Shown here: positions 53,197 to 63,818 of the stretch, piece by piece
Numbering within the stretch: the first letter of the stretch is position 1
How the letters are laid out: each line of letters opens with the position of its first letter
NCBI GenBank assembly: GCA_003116995.1
Contig: BDSL01000046.1
Span: 248,001-312,000, forward strand
Direction: 5' to 3'
DNA: 64,000 bases
Source of the DNA: Yamagishiella unicocca
Lineage: Eukaryota > Chlorophyta > Chlorophyceae > Chlamydomonadales > Volvocaceae
Program-made: the position numbers and the translations under genes
The notes under the pieces: generated by a model
What the model saw: the letters and a program-made list of their open reading frames with translations, nothing else
Database searches by the model: none
What the model was told of the DNA's origin: nothing

Positions 53197-55233
53197 ATGT
53201 CGGCAGTCGAGCAAGAAAAAGGTGCGTCACCCTTGTGCCAACCGAAAACTCTCGTGCGTCTGATATTCGACGTGGCCAAACGACCTGTGCAGTTGTGGTT
53301 GTATTCCGAGCAGCGGGGGGCGCTCCAATTCTGCAGCAAAGCAAAGTGAAGGTGCGTATAATAGGTGACGCGCGATGCCGGGTCGACAAATCACGCCTTC
53401 AATCGCCTTCATCGCTATAGGTATCTCTTGACTCAAAGTTTTCGAAGCTTGTGCTCTTCCTACGAAAGCAGCTGAAGGCTGACAACGTGGTACGTGCGAC
53501 AGGGTTGGGTAGTGCGGCAGCTCGGCAGCCAGGGGCAGCCCGAAGACGACGGCTGACAGGCGCCCCTGTGTGCCTTCGATGGATGCTTGTTGTTCCCCAG
53601 GCATCGCACATTGCTTGCGGAGTCAGACGGGCACATGCGCCGTGTCTCGGGTGTTTCGGGTCATGGGTTCTTCCTTACGTAAGAGTCCTTACGTACGAGT
53701 CCTCACATACGAGCTATGGATTGGTGGCCGCTAAGGACGTCCACATAATTTTAGCGTCCGGTACACTCGCGGGTACTTGCTGTCATGCTGTCCCCTGTGT
53801 GCTCACCGTACGTGCTGTCGGGAGAGCGACAATCCCCGAGTGTGTGCCCACTAGGCCCCTGCCTGCACCCGCCGGCTCATCCCTCCTTCTCCCCCCCCTC
53901 TCGACGACCATATCCTGTTCCTGTCGCGTAAACGGTTTTTATGGCTCCCCTTCCCCTCTCCCTGCAGTTCGTGTACCTCCGGGAGTCCTTCATACCCTGC
54001 CTGGACGATGAGGTCGCGGTGCTGACGCAGGTGGGGGTGGCGACGAAACCCGTGGTCCGGCGAGGAGGGGGTGGCGAAGGGGAGAGGGCGGGGGGAGGCC
54101 AGATGGGGGTGGTGAAGAGGAGAGGGCGGGGGGAGGCCAGATGGGGGTGGTGAAGGGGAGAGGGCGGGGGGAGGCCAGATGGGGGTGGTGAAGGGGAGAG
54201 GGCGGGGGGAGGCCAGATGGGGGTGGTGAAGGGGAGAGGGCGGGGGGAGGCCAGATGGGGGTGGTGAAGGGGAGAGGGCGGGGGGAGGCCAGATGGGGGT
54301 GGTGAAGGGGAGAGGGCGGGGGGAGGCCAGATGGGGGTTGGTGAAGGGGAGAGGGCTGGGGGGTCAGGAGGGAGTCACGGAGGGGAAAGGGCGGGGGGGA
54401 GGTCAGGAGGGGGTGGCAAAGGGGAGAGGGTGGGGGGATGCCAGGTCGGGGTAGCGAAGGGGAGAGGGCGGGGGGTTACAAAAAGGAACCGGTAGCTCGT
54501 CATGGGAAGTGTAGCTGGTGCACAGCCTTCGGACACCTGGAGAAGGCCCGGGGGGGGCCGCCCGGAGGGGATGGTGAAGGGGATAGGTCGGGGGGGAGGG
54601 GCAGGAGGGCGAGGTTGGTGACTTCGGCTCCGGGCCTGGCTTGTGTCCAGAGCTCACGCTCGAGCACGAACATAGTAGTTTACATATTCTTGCGCCAGTT
54701 TGTTGTGATGGCAGGGACGATCGAGGTGCAGGAGGGACGGACCTGGTGTCCACGGCGGTTCGGGCTGTCTGTCGTGTGCGCCACAGCCTTAGCGGCGGCG
54801 ATGGGGTTGACATTTCGCTAGCTCACAAACAACAACATATATGGATCCTTTCCTTTTGTGTTGCTTCTCATTCGCAATTTGTATGGATCCGTACCTCATC
54901 GCGGCTATGTCACATGTGGGCCACGGGAACCCACAGAAAATGCTGCATGGCTTGTGTGGCTTATTTGCGTTCCGTTGGTCTGGTTGCGAGGTGCTGAGGT
55001 CGACAGGGGCTGGCAACAGCCGCCAAGGTGTCACACGCCATGTCGACTTCCCATCCTGGGCCTCAGGCCCCCCACTCAGTTTCCTCCGGTGCCCCTGCCA
55101 CTAGGCCCCCACGCAGGCTGAGGTTTCCTCCGGTGCCCCTGCCCTCCCCCTGCCCTCCCCCTGCCCCGCCCAGGCCTACGGCATCGATGGAAAGCTGCAT
55201 GTGAGCTACGCCATGACACCGGCATGGGGCTGA
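53197..55233 (+). CDS. ATG12: Autophagy protein ATG12 (ubiquitin-like)
   Basis: ATG12 is conjugated through its terminal glycine to ATG5, and the conjugate promotes ATG8 lipidation in autophagosome formation. Five exons: 53197-53221 (25 nt), 53293-53351, 53421-53489, 53968-54030, 55174-55233. All joins keep phase and give 91 aa, close to plant ATG12. The family pattern is complete: MSAVEQEK start, VVVVFRAAGGAPILQQSKVK, SLDSKFSKLVLFLRKQLKAD, FVYLRESFIPCLDDEVAVLT and GIDGKLHVSYAMTPAWG. The protein ends exactly at the conjugation Gly, as in other ATG12 proteins, which need no processing. The first exon is chosen because it is the only nearby ATG with a GTGCGT donor in the needed phase (1). Intron 4 (1.14 kb) holds a 38-bp minisatellite. 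Confidence 0.93.
54062..54345 (+). repeat. 38-bp minisatellite in ATG12 intron 4
   Basis: About seven head-to-tail copies of a G-rich unit (GGTGAAGGGGAGAGGGCGGG then GGGAGGCCAGATGGGGGT), grading into looser copies up to about 54470. Confidence 0.92.
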
Positions 55234-55755
55234 GCTGCCGTCTGCTGGCAAACGCCTCCACGGCCTGCAGCCCGGGGCGTGCGTGGCTGACCCAACGGCT
55301 GCCCTGCCCGGGCCCCCTCGCGTGACACACGAAGGAGGTGCCCGGCAGAGAGGGCGGCGGCTTGCCTGCCCTGGCGAGGGGAAGGCTGCAGCAGCCAATG
55401 TGCGGTGCCCGAGGAGCAACAATCACCCCTCGTCGCGAGATCCACAGGAGGCACGGCTGTTGTGCGGCAGGCCAACATGTGCGTAATTTGCCGTAGCGCA
55501 GTGTGTGCGCGGGGGGTGATTATCGCAGCGGTAAGCTACGGGACAGGCGTGGGCTGCAGGAGGGCCTGATGCGCCATGTGGGTTTCGTTTGGGGTGTGTG
55601 GAGGTCTTTGAATGCCCATCCTGGGCAGGGTGACGCCGATGGCGGAGTGTATGGGCGTTGCTGCCAGCTGGGTGCTGCCGGTGGCGCCCGATAGGGGCAG
55701 GTGGCCTGCTCCACAGACGGCTGTTTCCTTTGTAGATGTCTCCTTTGCATTTGGT

Positions 55756-55760
55756 TGTAA
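55756..55760 (+). terminator. TGTAA poly(A) signal of ATG12
   Basis: TGTAA in an AT-rich stretch, 523 bp past the ATG12 stop. Confidence 0.55.
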
Positions 55761-55907
55761 AGTATTAAGTGCAGCTTCCTGGTTCAAAAGTACGAAGTGC
55801 TGATGTCACCTCCCCCAGGTCTTCACCCTAGTCACACATGCATCGAAACGGTTCCGTGGATTCCGTCGGATTGAAATTTTGAGTGCAATTCCACCAAGCG
55901 TAGCCAG

Positions 55908-56068
55908 GCCCGCCCGGCCAAACGGGCCCTTGGATTCAGGGCCCTGGCAACAATGTACAACGTATTGCAAGAGCTCGTATTGTAACGTATTGCAAGAGCT
56001 CGTATTGCAAGAGCTCGTCCCATTGTTGCCAGGGCCCTGAATCCAAGGGCCCGTTTGGCCGGGCGGGC
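55908..56068. repeat. Perfect 48-bp inverted repeat with 65-bp spacer
   Basis: The arms 55908-55955 and 56021-56068 are exact reverse complements (left arm begins GCCCGCCCGGCCAAACGGGC). The spacer has overlapping direct repeats of CGTATTGCAAGAGCTCGTAT. An RNA from either strand would fold into one long perfect stem. It lies between ATG12 and the next gene. Confidence 0.95.
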
Positions 56069-56502
56069 GCAGGTTAACTAAACTGGGAAGCCCTGCGTAA
56101 TGTTTTGCCTATTTAGTTTCAGTTTGTCTTAACTTGTTGTTTACTGGATGAGGACTAGGCGCGGCTTTTAGCGGTGCATGACCCTCTCGGCACGTCTGAA
56201 CCACACAAGCCTCAGCTTGTAACAACATACAAACAGTGCAAGCAGAACAGCAGTTGTAATGAACACATTTCCTTCATGAATAGCGACTGCGGTAATGTGC
56301 GATACCGGTAGAAACACATTCCTTCGTGTGTATCGCTCTATCTGTATCTACAAACAAGTTAGCAACACAACAACACAGCAGCACGACAAGCTAGCAACAC
56401 GACAACGCAGCATCGCGGCTTTACAAGGCGAACCTCTCCACAGCCACCGCAGGCTAGTGCCCCAGAAGACGCGACGTAAGCACCTCCGCGCAAGCCCAAG
56501 CC

Positions 56503-59500
56503 ATGGCAGCAGAGCTGAAGCAGGTCCTGGAATATATTAAGAAGGCTAGAGATGGCATTATGGCGGCCGAGAAGAGCCTCAACGAGGTAGAGGAGAAGCT
56601 CAAGACCGCCGACGCGATACAGGCCAAGGAGCTCAAAGCGGACCGGGACTACCTGCGCACCTTGAACATTTCGCTGCTTCAGCTGCTCTCTGGACTGCAG
56701 CAAAACAAGAACCGCCTGGTCGAGGCGCAGGACCGGAGTGAGTTGGATAGCAGCTTTCGTCTCGTAGGGTCCTGCCATGCCAGGTTTATGGCATTCAACA
56801 GGCTAGGGATCCGCACGTCGCACAGGCTATTAGACTGCGCATGCGAGCTGTTGCCGTTCGTTCGCAGCGATAGGAGAATCCGCTTTTGAACTCCCAATCT
56901 CGTTGCGACGCCGCACCCGCACGTCGCACCGCCGCCTACGGCTGCTCCATTTGAGATGCTAGCAGGGGCGTTATGCATGCCGCGTGAAGCCGCCCTGCCA
57001 GTTTGCGTCCACTCAGTTGCGATCGCAGCGGCTCCTGCCACCGGCTCTCCTAGGCACCTTGACGTTGTTGTGGCGCGCACGCATTAGTCTTGGTTTGCGA
57101 TACTGGAAGCGCCCCGGGTTGACGATGCGAAAGAATAGTGGCCGAGACGGACCACATGTCCGCCTGGCCGATTGCACAACGGAAGCACCCAGTACACAAT
57201 GCGCTAGAGCGGGTGCTGGGAGGCCTCGCGCAAAAACGTTGGTGAAATGACAGAAGAAACAGCCGCGAACAGACCGTTTTTCCCCTTGGCGGAATGCAGA
57301 GCGGACACCCCTTATAGACTCCTTTTACTGGGAGACAGGCCGCGTGGAGCACCGCCCAGCAGGGCCGGACGAGCGCAAATAGCAGTGCCCAACAGCGTAA
57401 GAGGAATAGCAGCTGTCATTGTTACCAACTTGAGTTGGCTACAAGCGTATGACAGCAGGTAGGGGGAGCGAAGTAAGAGCGGCCGCTGGGAAACTGCGCG
57501 AACGCCCGGGCTGGTACGCGGCCCCGCGATACCATACATACCGGAGACCTTACATACCTCACAACGTAATAATTAAGATGGTTACATGAAGTCCGGGCCT
57601 CACCACGTGCAAGCTGAACCCAAGCGAGGGGACCCGGAACGGACCGTACCCTGCGGCGACACAGCGCTAACAGCGAGCCCTCAACATATGCGTGAGCGGT
57701 GCTGGAGGAGGACAATTCTGCGTGGCTGGAATCTAATCGCTCGACAAGCGAGCGTGGGTACTTCTGGGCGAGTGAGGTGTTACGAATTCTCGGAGCACTA
57801 GGGTACGACTCAGCAACATGTGCACGAAATGCCACGTCAAATATGCACCGGCAAAATGCACAAGCTAGCAACGCGGATGTAGCGTCAGAGGTCTCTTCTA
57901 GCCTCCAGGCGCAGCTTGCAGTACTTAAACGTGATAACGAGCATGTGCTACTGGCTGGTGATTTCAATGCTCGGCTCTCAAGCAGTGAGCTTGGGGTGCA
58001 AGATGTTCCGGACGCAACGTTTCACGAACTTGTACACCAGCTCGGGACCACATTCGGTGTACTAGAGCCTACCTGTCAGGTTCCGCGCGTTAGGCACTGC
58101 CAGGATATCCACACCAACGAGTTTGGGCACGCTTTAGGAAATGTATGCCGCAGTGAAGGTCTTTGTGTCCTGAACGGACGCGTCAAGGGAGATTTGCAGG
58201 GGTCACTCACCTTCCCTCATGACTTAGGAGGTAGTACTATAGATCTTTTTGTCGCTTCCTCGGGCCTGTTCCACAGAAGCGTTTTCTTGAGAGCGTGGGG
58301 CAACACACCTGGGGGCCTCTGTTGGAGACCATAGCCCAATAACGCTCGTGTTGAGCCTCAATATTAAGGAGCCAAACGGGCCTGCACGTGTGCAGTCCCG
58401 CAAGCGCCCCGGGCAAAAATTTTATGTAGATAAATGGCGGCAATACGCGTCCTACTTTTGAGAGGACGATAGCACGGCCTTAGTTCGGCTCAGAGGAGTC
58501 AGTGAAGACCTGACGAGTGGGATCATTAGTAGTACACAGGCAGTCGATACTATCGGTAAAGTACTATCGGGAGTTCTGAAGCAGGCATTTGGCTGTGGGC
58601 GGCAGGAAGCAGGAAGAAGCAGTAATCAGGCACCCTGGTGGTCACAGGAGTGTACTTAAGCCCGGCGTCTCATGACCAGCAAGTTAGATGAGGTTAGAGG
58701 AAGGCCGCGTGAGAGCATTGGATGGACCGCTTTCCAAGAAGCTCGGACGGCTTACAACCGAGTCCGGCAAACTGCACAAGCCGCCTTTGAACATAAGCAA
58801 TTGCAAGAGTTTATCACTGGTTGCCGTCACAACCCCCGTGCGCTGTGGCAGAAGTTGTTGGGGGGGGCTGTGCCCCCTTGCCCTATCAATGACCCCACTG
58901 GCTGGAGGAGTCACTTTGAGGGTCTTTATAACCATGAACAGCACGCGCAGAGTGACGAGCATAAGCTGCTATCCAGGGCCATTTTCAATTTTATTAATGG
59001 GCTACATCTTTTAGCGCCCATTAGACTCTGACACGGTGAAGCGAAGGCGGCAGATCGCTGACGAGATCTTGAATATTCCAATTACGCTTGATGAGGTAGC
59101 GAAGGCGGTCGGGAAGATGGCAAACCATAAAGCTCTGGGCCCCGAGAGAGCCCCAGCTGAATGCTTTCGCTATGCAAGGCGGTCGCAAGAGGGGGCAGAT
59201 GGTAAGAGGTCGGATATTAATGTTCTAGTTCCCATCCTGCACACTCTAGTAGAGCACATTCGCTGCACTGGAGATTTTCCGGAGCAATTTACGGTGTCCA
59301 ATTTGACCCCTGTCTTTAAAAAGAAGGGAGATGAGGCGGACAAAGGCAACTATCGTGGCATTGCTGTGGGCGGCGCCCTGGCTAAGTGCTACGCAACCAT
59401 TTTGGAGAGGCGGATTGCACGTTTTTGCAAAGCTGCAGACGATGTGAAGCACCCCTGTCAAGCCGGATTTCGCCCGGGCTATGGGACGCCACATCACCTG

Positions 59501-62500
59501 TTTAGTGTGCGCCATTTTACTACTAGGCATATGCGAGCGGGGCAACCCCCGCTCGTGGTCTGCCAGATCGACTTTGAGAAGGCTTTTGACAAAGTGCCAC
59601 GTTGGCTTCTGTGGCAACGACTAGAGGAACGTGGAATTAGCGGTGACATGCTGAGTGCGCTCAAGGCCTGCTACCAGAAGGTCCTGTTGCGTGTCAAGGC
59701 TAACGGCCAGCCAGGCGAAACCTTTGCCTCTGAGCAAGGCGTCAAGCAGGGCTGCCCGCTAAGCACAGACCTTTTCGGATTTTACATCGAAATTTTTGCG
59801 GAGTACGTTGATGCGTGGGACAGGCGTACTGCGCAACAGAACCCGCATGCCCAAAACCACTCCCCCAGAGCCAGAGGAGCACCGGTACCAGCCTGTTTGT
59901 ACGCCGACGACTTGACCCTTATGGCCATTTCGGTTGAGCGTATGCAATATCTTCTAGAACGGTTGAAAGAGTTTTGTGTTGCTTTTGGTATGCGTGTGAA
60001 CATTTCTAAATGTGAGACCCTAGTCTATGCATGCAACGGCCAACTACGCACCCAGCTGAGGTTTGCGGCCACTGCTCTGCGATATGACGGGCATCCCATC
60101 CCGCTAGTAGATAGGGCTCGGTACTTGGGGTTGTACTATGGGCCGGACACACCTTTTGAATCTTGTAGGCGCGAACTGGGTGATACGGGAAGGAAGGCAC
60201 TATATAAATTGCTAAAGATATTAGAAGAGCAGCACGTTACAGCACCAGACATCATGGTGCAATGCTTTGAGGTACAGATCAGATCAATACTTTCTTACGG
60301 CGCAGAAGTGTGGGGGCCCGATGCACTTCTGGAGATGTTTGATGGGCCGCCGCGCCGGACGCGCCAGGAGGGTCAGGCCGCGCCAAGAGTCAGGCGGCCC
60401 CCTGCAAATGCTGGCCTGTTTGAGCGAGCACTATTTGATCCCATGGTCGAGCTGCAGACGTTGTTTTTGCGAAGAGTCACTGGGACCTCATTGCCCACGC
60501 ACCGGCTGCTGTACGCTGAGCTGTCACAGCTACCACTGCCCTTTTTCTGGGCGCAGCTAATGTTTGGCTTTTGGAACCGGATTGTGAAGCAACCAGAATC
60601 ATTGGCGAACGCTGTTATGCAGGAAGATATCCAAATGGCGGTCGAGGGTAACTTTGCTAATGACTCCTGGAGCGCGAAAGTGTTGAAGGTCTGTGATAGG
60701 CTGGGTTTTAATTGGAGGCAGGGACAGCCTGCAGTAGGGACAACCCGTGAGGGGCGTCCCCGAGTTATTGCCGGACGGCTGATCAAGCAGGAGCTCCCGA
60801 CGGGCGAGCTGCTTGACCTGCTCTGGCGTCGCTTTATGGCTGATTGGGATAATCCAAGGCTGCAAGGAGACCCCAGGGCTTTTGTCTCTGATGGGTTGCA
60901 ACCGGGCGTCAAAATGTGCCGATATAAGCAGTGGATGGGTTACGATGCTATCAGGGACTCCAAGCGTGGAGTTGGACATGTGGCTATCTATATACCACGA
61001 CGGCACCACGTGGCATTGATGAGATTCCGTTTGGGATGCTGGGATCTAGAGGCAAATAGGCCAGTAAGTGGTGGGAGTCACCGGCCTAGGCAATAGAGGG
61101 TGTGCAGGATGTGCAGAGGGTGTGCAGGGTGTGCCGTAGAAGACGAGCAACATGTGCTGCTAGAATGCACAGCCTATGCTGAATTACGAGTTGTGGCTCA
61201 GTTGCCGGAGCACAGTATGAAAGATATTATGCTAGGCTTTGATCAACCGAAGTTAGCGCACCTCCTTTTTGCTATCCAGAGCTACAGGGCATCTTCCCTA
61301 GCGACTTAGTTACATTCGCCTTTACAATAATACCCGTACTGTCTAATATAAATCGCTAATATTGGCGCCCCTTGACCTCGGTTTGTGGGGATTATGGGAA
61401 GGGCTTCGGGGCCTTACTCCTGTAACGCAATACAAATAAAAATGTGCACGAAATGTTTAGTAGCGCTGCAGAAGCCAAAGCGATAGCCCCATTGGAGATC
61501 CTGTTTGAAAAGGTGGTAAAGGAGTTCAGGCGCGTTTGTTGCTCGACTGGCACTCAAGTGATCTTGATATGGATCCACGGTTTTTTCCCAAGTTTGCAGA
61601 AGGAGAAAGGGATTGTGGGAAGCCCGATTGTTGTAAATGTTACAGTGGGCTCCAGACCTTAAAAGGTAGAGCCATCGGGCGCATCGCCTGACACTGAAAG
61701 AGACAAGGAAAGCAAGGAAGACCGACGGTTCCGAAAGGCAAACCGGGATTGCCGAGGCCGTTGCAATCCCCGCACGCTTTGCATATGGGCCACTATGATC
61801 TTCAGATGCTGCTGCTTGATTGCGCGGCTGGTTCAAGTTGCCCGCAACTTGGACCCCGTATCCGATGCTTAAGAGAGGGTTCGCGATACTTCGCACAGGT
61901 CTGCATGTTGCACAGTGGACGTTACGGCTGCTGCCTTCTGTCGATTGCATGTGCAGCTAGCGTTGGGCATGAGGCACGCCACGCCGCATCCGCCCTGCGA
62001 GCTTGCGCCCAACCCTACTGCAAATTGCGGTATCCTTACTGCATGCCGATGCTCGCTTCATCTGCAAGTCCGGTCTCGCCTGGCCGCGAAACGCACCCCA
62101 TCGCACGTCCCCTCGTTGACCATCCCTCCCGACGCAATGCTACCTACGCGATACGACAGCACACCTCATCCGCATGTCAGGACACGCACCGCCGCACAGC
62201 ACCTCCCCAAACACATGCGTGCACCCACCCGAAAGCTGATTCGCTTCCAGTTGAACTTGACCCGGCAGCTGGCGGTGAGTTGTTGTTGATTGGTTGTTGG
62301 TTGCTCTTAGCGTTGCGCCCAACCCAGTTGCGATCGCAGGGGCTCACCCAGGCACCTGGATGTTGTTGTGGCGCACATTCGTCTTCGTTTATGATACTGG
62401 AAGCGCCCTGGGTCGACATGCCCTGGTGCTCGAAACGCACACCCCACCTCCGCCGCGTGTCAGCACTCCGCGCACCCCACCCCGCACCCCACCCCACACA

Positions 62501-63818
62501 CCAGACCGCATCGAGCTCGTGAAGCGGCATGCAATTTTAACCTGCATGTGTTCCCCGGCCGTTCCCACGTCGTGCAGGCGCGGCGTCAGGGCCGGGCTCA
62601 GGGAGCGCCCCAGGAGCCGGTGAGTTGTTGTTGACTGGTTGTTGGTTGCTCTGATCGTCATGCATGTGTGGGTGTGTGACTGTTAAAGCGTCGCACTACA
62701 CGTTTTAGACCCAATGCATGCGATAAACCAGACCCTGTGAGCAGGATCGAATGGGCAGGGGGGGGAGGACCTGGATTAAAGGGAGCTGCCGCTCATGTAG
62801 CTGCATTCGTCATTACCAGTCTCAACTAACCTGCATGCGTGCGCCCCCTGGCTGATGTGGTGCTCTGCGCTGTGGTTGCGCTCTGTGCAATGTTTGCGAT
62901 TCATAAAGCGCCCCGCCCCGCATTTGCCTGTGGGCCCTAGCCCGGGCCGTTGCCTGCATGCTCCCTCTTCCTGTAACCGAACTCTCCCCGCGTCTGTGCC
63001 CTCTGCAGCCCACCTGGCGCCCTCCGTTGCTCCTCGAGGTGCGCGAGCAGGATTATGTGGTTCGGATATGCATTACGGACTGCGATCTGCCCTGCTTATC
63101 ATCAGTAATTATAAAAAATACGCAACACAGCGGAACCCATATGATTCACTAGGAACAGGCTCTCAAACAACCCACTTCGCGTTCTGCCTCCTGCCGTACT
63201 GCATTTCAGGGCCGCCAGTCAGGGATCTGCTGGAAGAGGCTTGGGAGCTGCGCCCACACAGCCAAGCGCCTGCTGACGACACTGGCGAGACGCAGCTCTG
63301 GGAGATGTGCGACAAGGATGGACGGAATGCTAAGCTGTACCTGGACCCGTCCGGAGTCGTGAAGGTTGTCAAAGACTGGGCGGTCGGCTGCTGTTCCGAC
63401 GCCAGCTACGATGAGGCCCGGGGACTTACACCCCTCGTCCTCTCTGGGCTCATCAAGGTGACTGGAACGAAGCTGCAGGGCGGGGGGCTTCACCCTGAGC
63501 GGTTGGTAAACGCCGTGCACAGAAGGTCACAGCGACAGAGCGGGGAGAGGGGACTCGCCCTTGTCGCGACCTCACGTTGCGGCCCCGGCCTAGTGCGTGT
63601 CCACAGTCCATGCAGTACGGCATGCTGCCAAGTCGTTACGTACGGTATCTCGCACCCTGCGTCCCTCGCGCGCTTGATGCTTGCAGACTGGTAAGTCGTA
63701 CTCCCAGCAGGACATGGTCCCTGCGGCAGTGTCTGCGGTGCTGCGGGAGCAGCCACCCGACTGCCCGCTCTCTGGCATGACAGTCCTGCGGCTACGAGGT
63801 GACGAGCTCTTCCGGCAG
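56503..63818 (+). CDS. Unrecognised coiled-coil protein, split by a retroelement-bearing intron, incomplete at right edge
   Basis: I do not recognise the family. Exon 1 (56503-56737, 78 aa) is strongly helical and charged (KSLNEVEEKLKTADAIQAKE, later LQQNKNRLVEAQDR) with a GTGAGT donor in phase 1. Exons at 63210-63457 and 63711-63818 are consistent with one another in phase 0 (RDLLEEAWELRPHSQ, WEMCDKDGRNAKLYLD, VVKVVKDWAVGCC; then MVPAAVSAVLREQPPDCPLS and VLRLRGDELFRQ). The acceptor at 63210 needs phase 1, exactly what exon 1 supplies, so I join them across 6.5 kb; extra exons between them cannot be excluded. The donor after 63818 is GCAAGT, a GC-AG type. A next exon may start near 63984 (EGASI). 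If the join is wrong, these are two genes, the first a 78-residue fragment. Confidence 0.45.
57014..57128 (+). repeat. Direct repeat left of the LINE
   Basis: About 110 bp (from CAGTTGCGATCGCAG to near GGTTGACGATGC) that matches 62326-62420 with small indels and substitutions, including the shared word GATACTGGAAGCGCCC. Confidence 0.8.
57699..58334 (+). pseudogene. LINE endonuclease fragment
   Basis: The apurinic/apyrimidinic endonuclease fold is seen in HVLLAGDFNARL (catalytic GDFNA) and GGSTIDLFVASSG (the S/T-x-ID motif). The catalytic SDH-type motif follows in another frame (GDHSPITLVLSL from about 58327), which places a frameshift near 58310. The N-terminal endonuclease motifs are not clear. 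Confidence 0.8.
58312..59031 (+). pseudogene. LINE linker region, interrupted
   Basis: This frame continues from GDHSPITL through FYVDKWRQYASY to a TGA at 58459-58461 and a TAA at 58657-58659, then on through RTAYNRVRQTAQAAFEHKQL and GLYNHEQHAQSDEHKL, regions normally found between endonuclease and RT. It ends at the TGA at 59029-59031, by which point the RT frame is already open. Confidence 0.75.
59015..61309 (+). pseudogene. LINE reverse transcriptase and zinc knuckle
   Basis: The frame is open from 59015 to a TAG at 61094-61096. RT motifs in order: KGNYRGIAVG, QAGFRPGYGTPHH, motif A QIDFEKAFDKVP, motif B GVKQGCPLSTDLFGF, motif C YADD at 59900-59911 and the ISKCETLVY motif. Past the single TAG the same frame runs on as a Cys/His knuckle (CRMCRGC, VEDEQHVLLEC) and stops at 61309. 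The RT catalytic residues are intact even though the element as a whole is broken. The first codon at 59036 is GTG, so this part probably has no start of its own. Confidence 0.88.
61441..63209. other. Right part of the retroelement-bearing intron
   Basis: It holds repeats (62273-62309 against 62619-62655; 62326-62420 against 57014-57128) and several short open frames without a known domain. Possible exon ends before GTGAGTTG occur at 62274 and 62620, but the GTGAGTTG sites are themselves part of a repeat, so I do not call exons. Confidence 0.4.
62326..62420 (+). repeat. Direct repeat right of the LINE
   Basis: Partner of 57014-57128. It is 0.9 kb beyond the LINE 3' end, so it is not a target-site duplication. 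Confidence 0.8.

Larger units (their letters stand above)
57250..61440 (+). mobile_element. Degenerate non-LTR retrotransposon (LINE), endonuclease plus reverse transcriptase
   Basis: Order: APE-type endonuclease, linker, reverse transcriptase, C-terminal zinc knuckle, then an A-rich 3' end (CAATACAAATAAAAATG) with TGTAA at 61421-61425. The reading frame shifts near 58310 and near 59000-59015 and has in-frame stops at 58459, 58657 and 61094, so this copy is dead. The 5' end is uncertain: endonuclease-like sequence may begin near 57250, but the first certain motif is at about 57950. No target-site duplication was found by eye. The layout (APE, RT, CCHC-like end, no RNase H) fits L1-like lineages; the clade is not proven. 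Confidence 0.85.

Noticed and set aside
57247..57462. 71-residue frame (GRAQIAVPNSVRGIAAVI) as the LINE endonuclease N terminus
   Set aside because: Weakly resembles the central endonuclease strand but ends at a stop and lacks the catalytic motif, so I did not extend the endonuclease call over it.
61749..62522. 257-residue plus-strand frame
   Set aside because: His/Pro/Cys-rich, no domain, crosses the repeat pair; not evidence of a gene.
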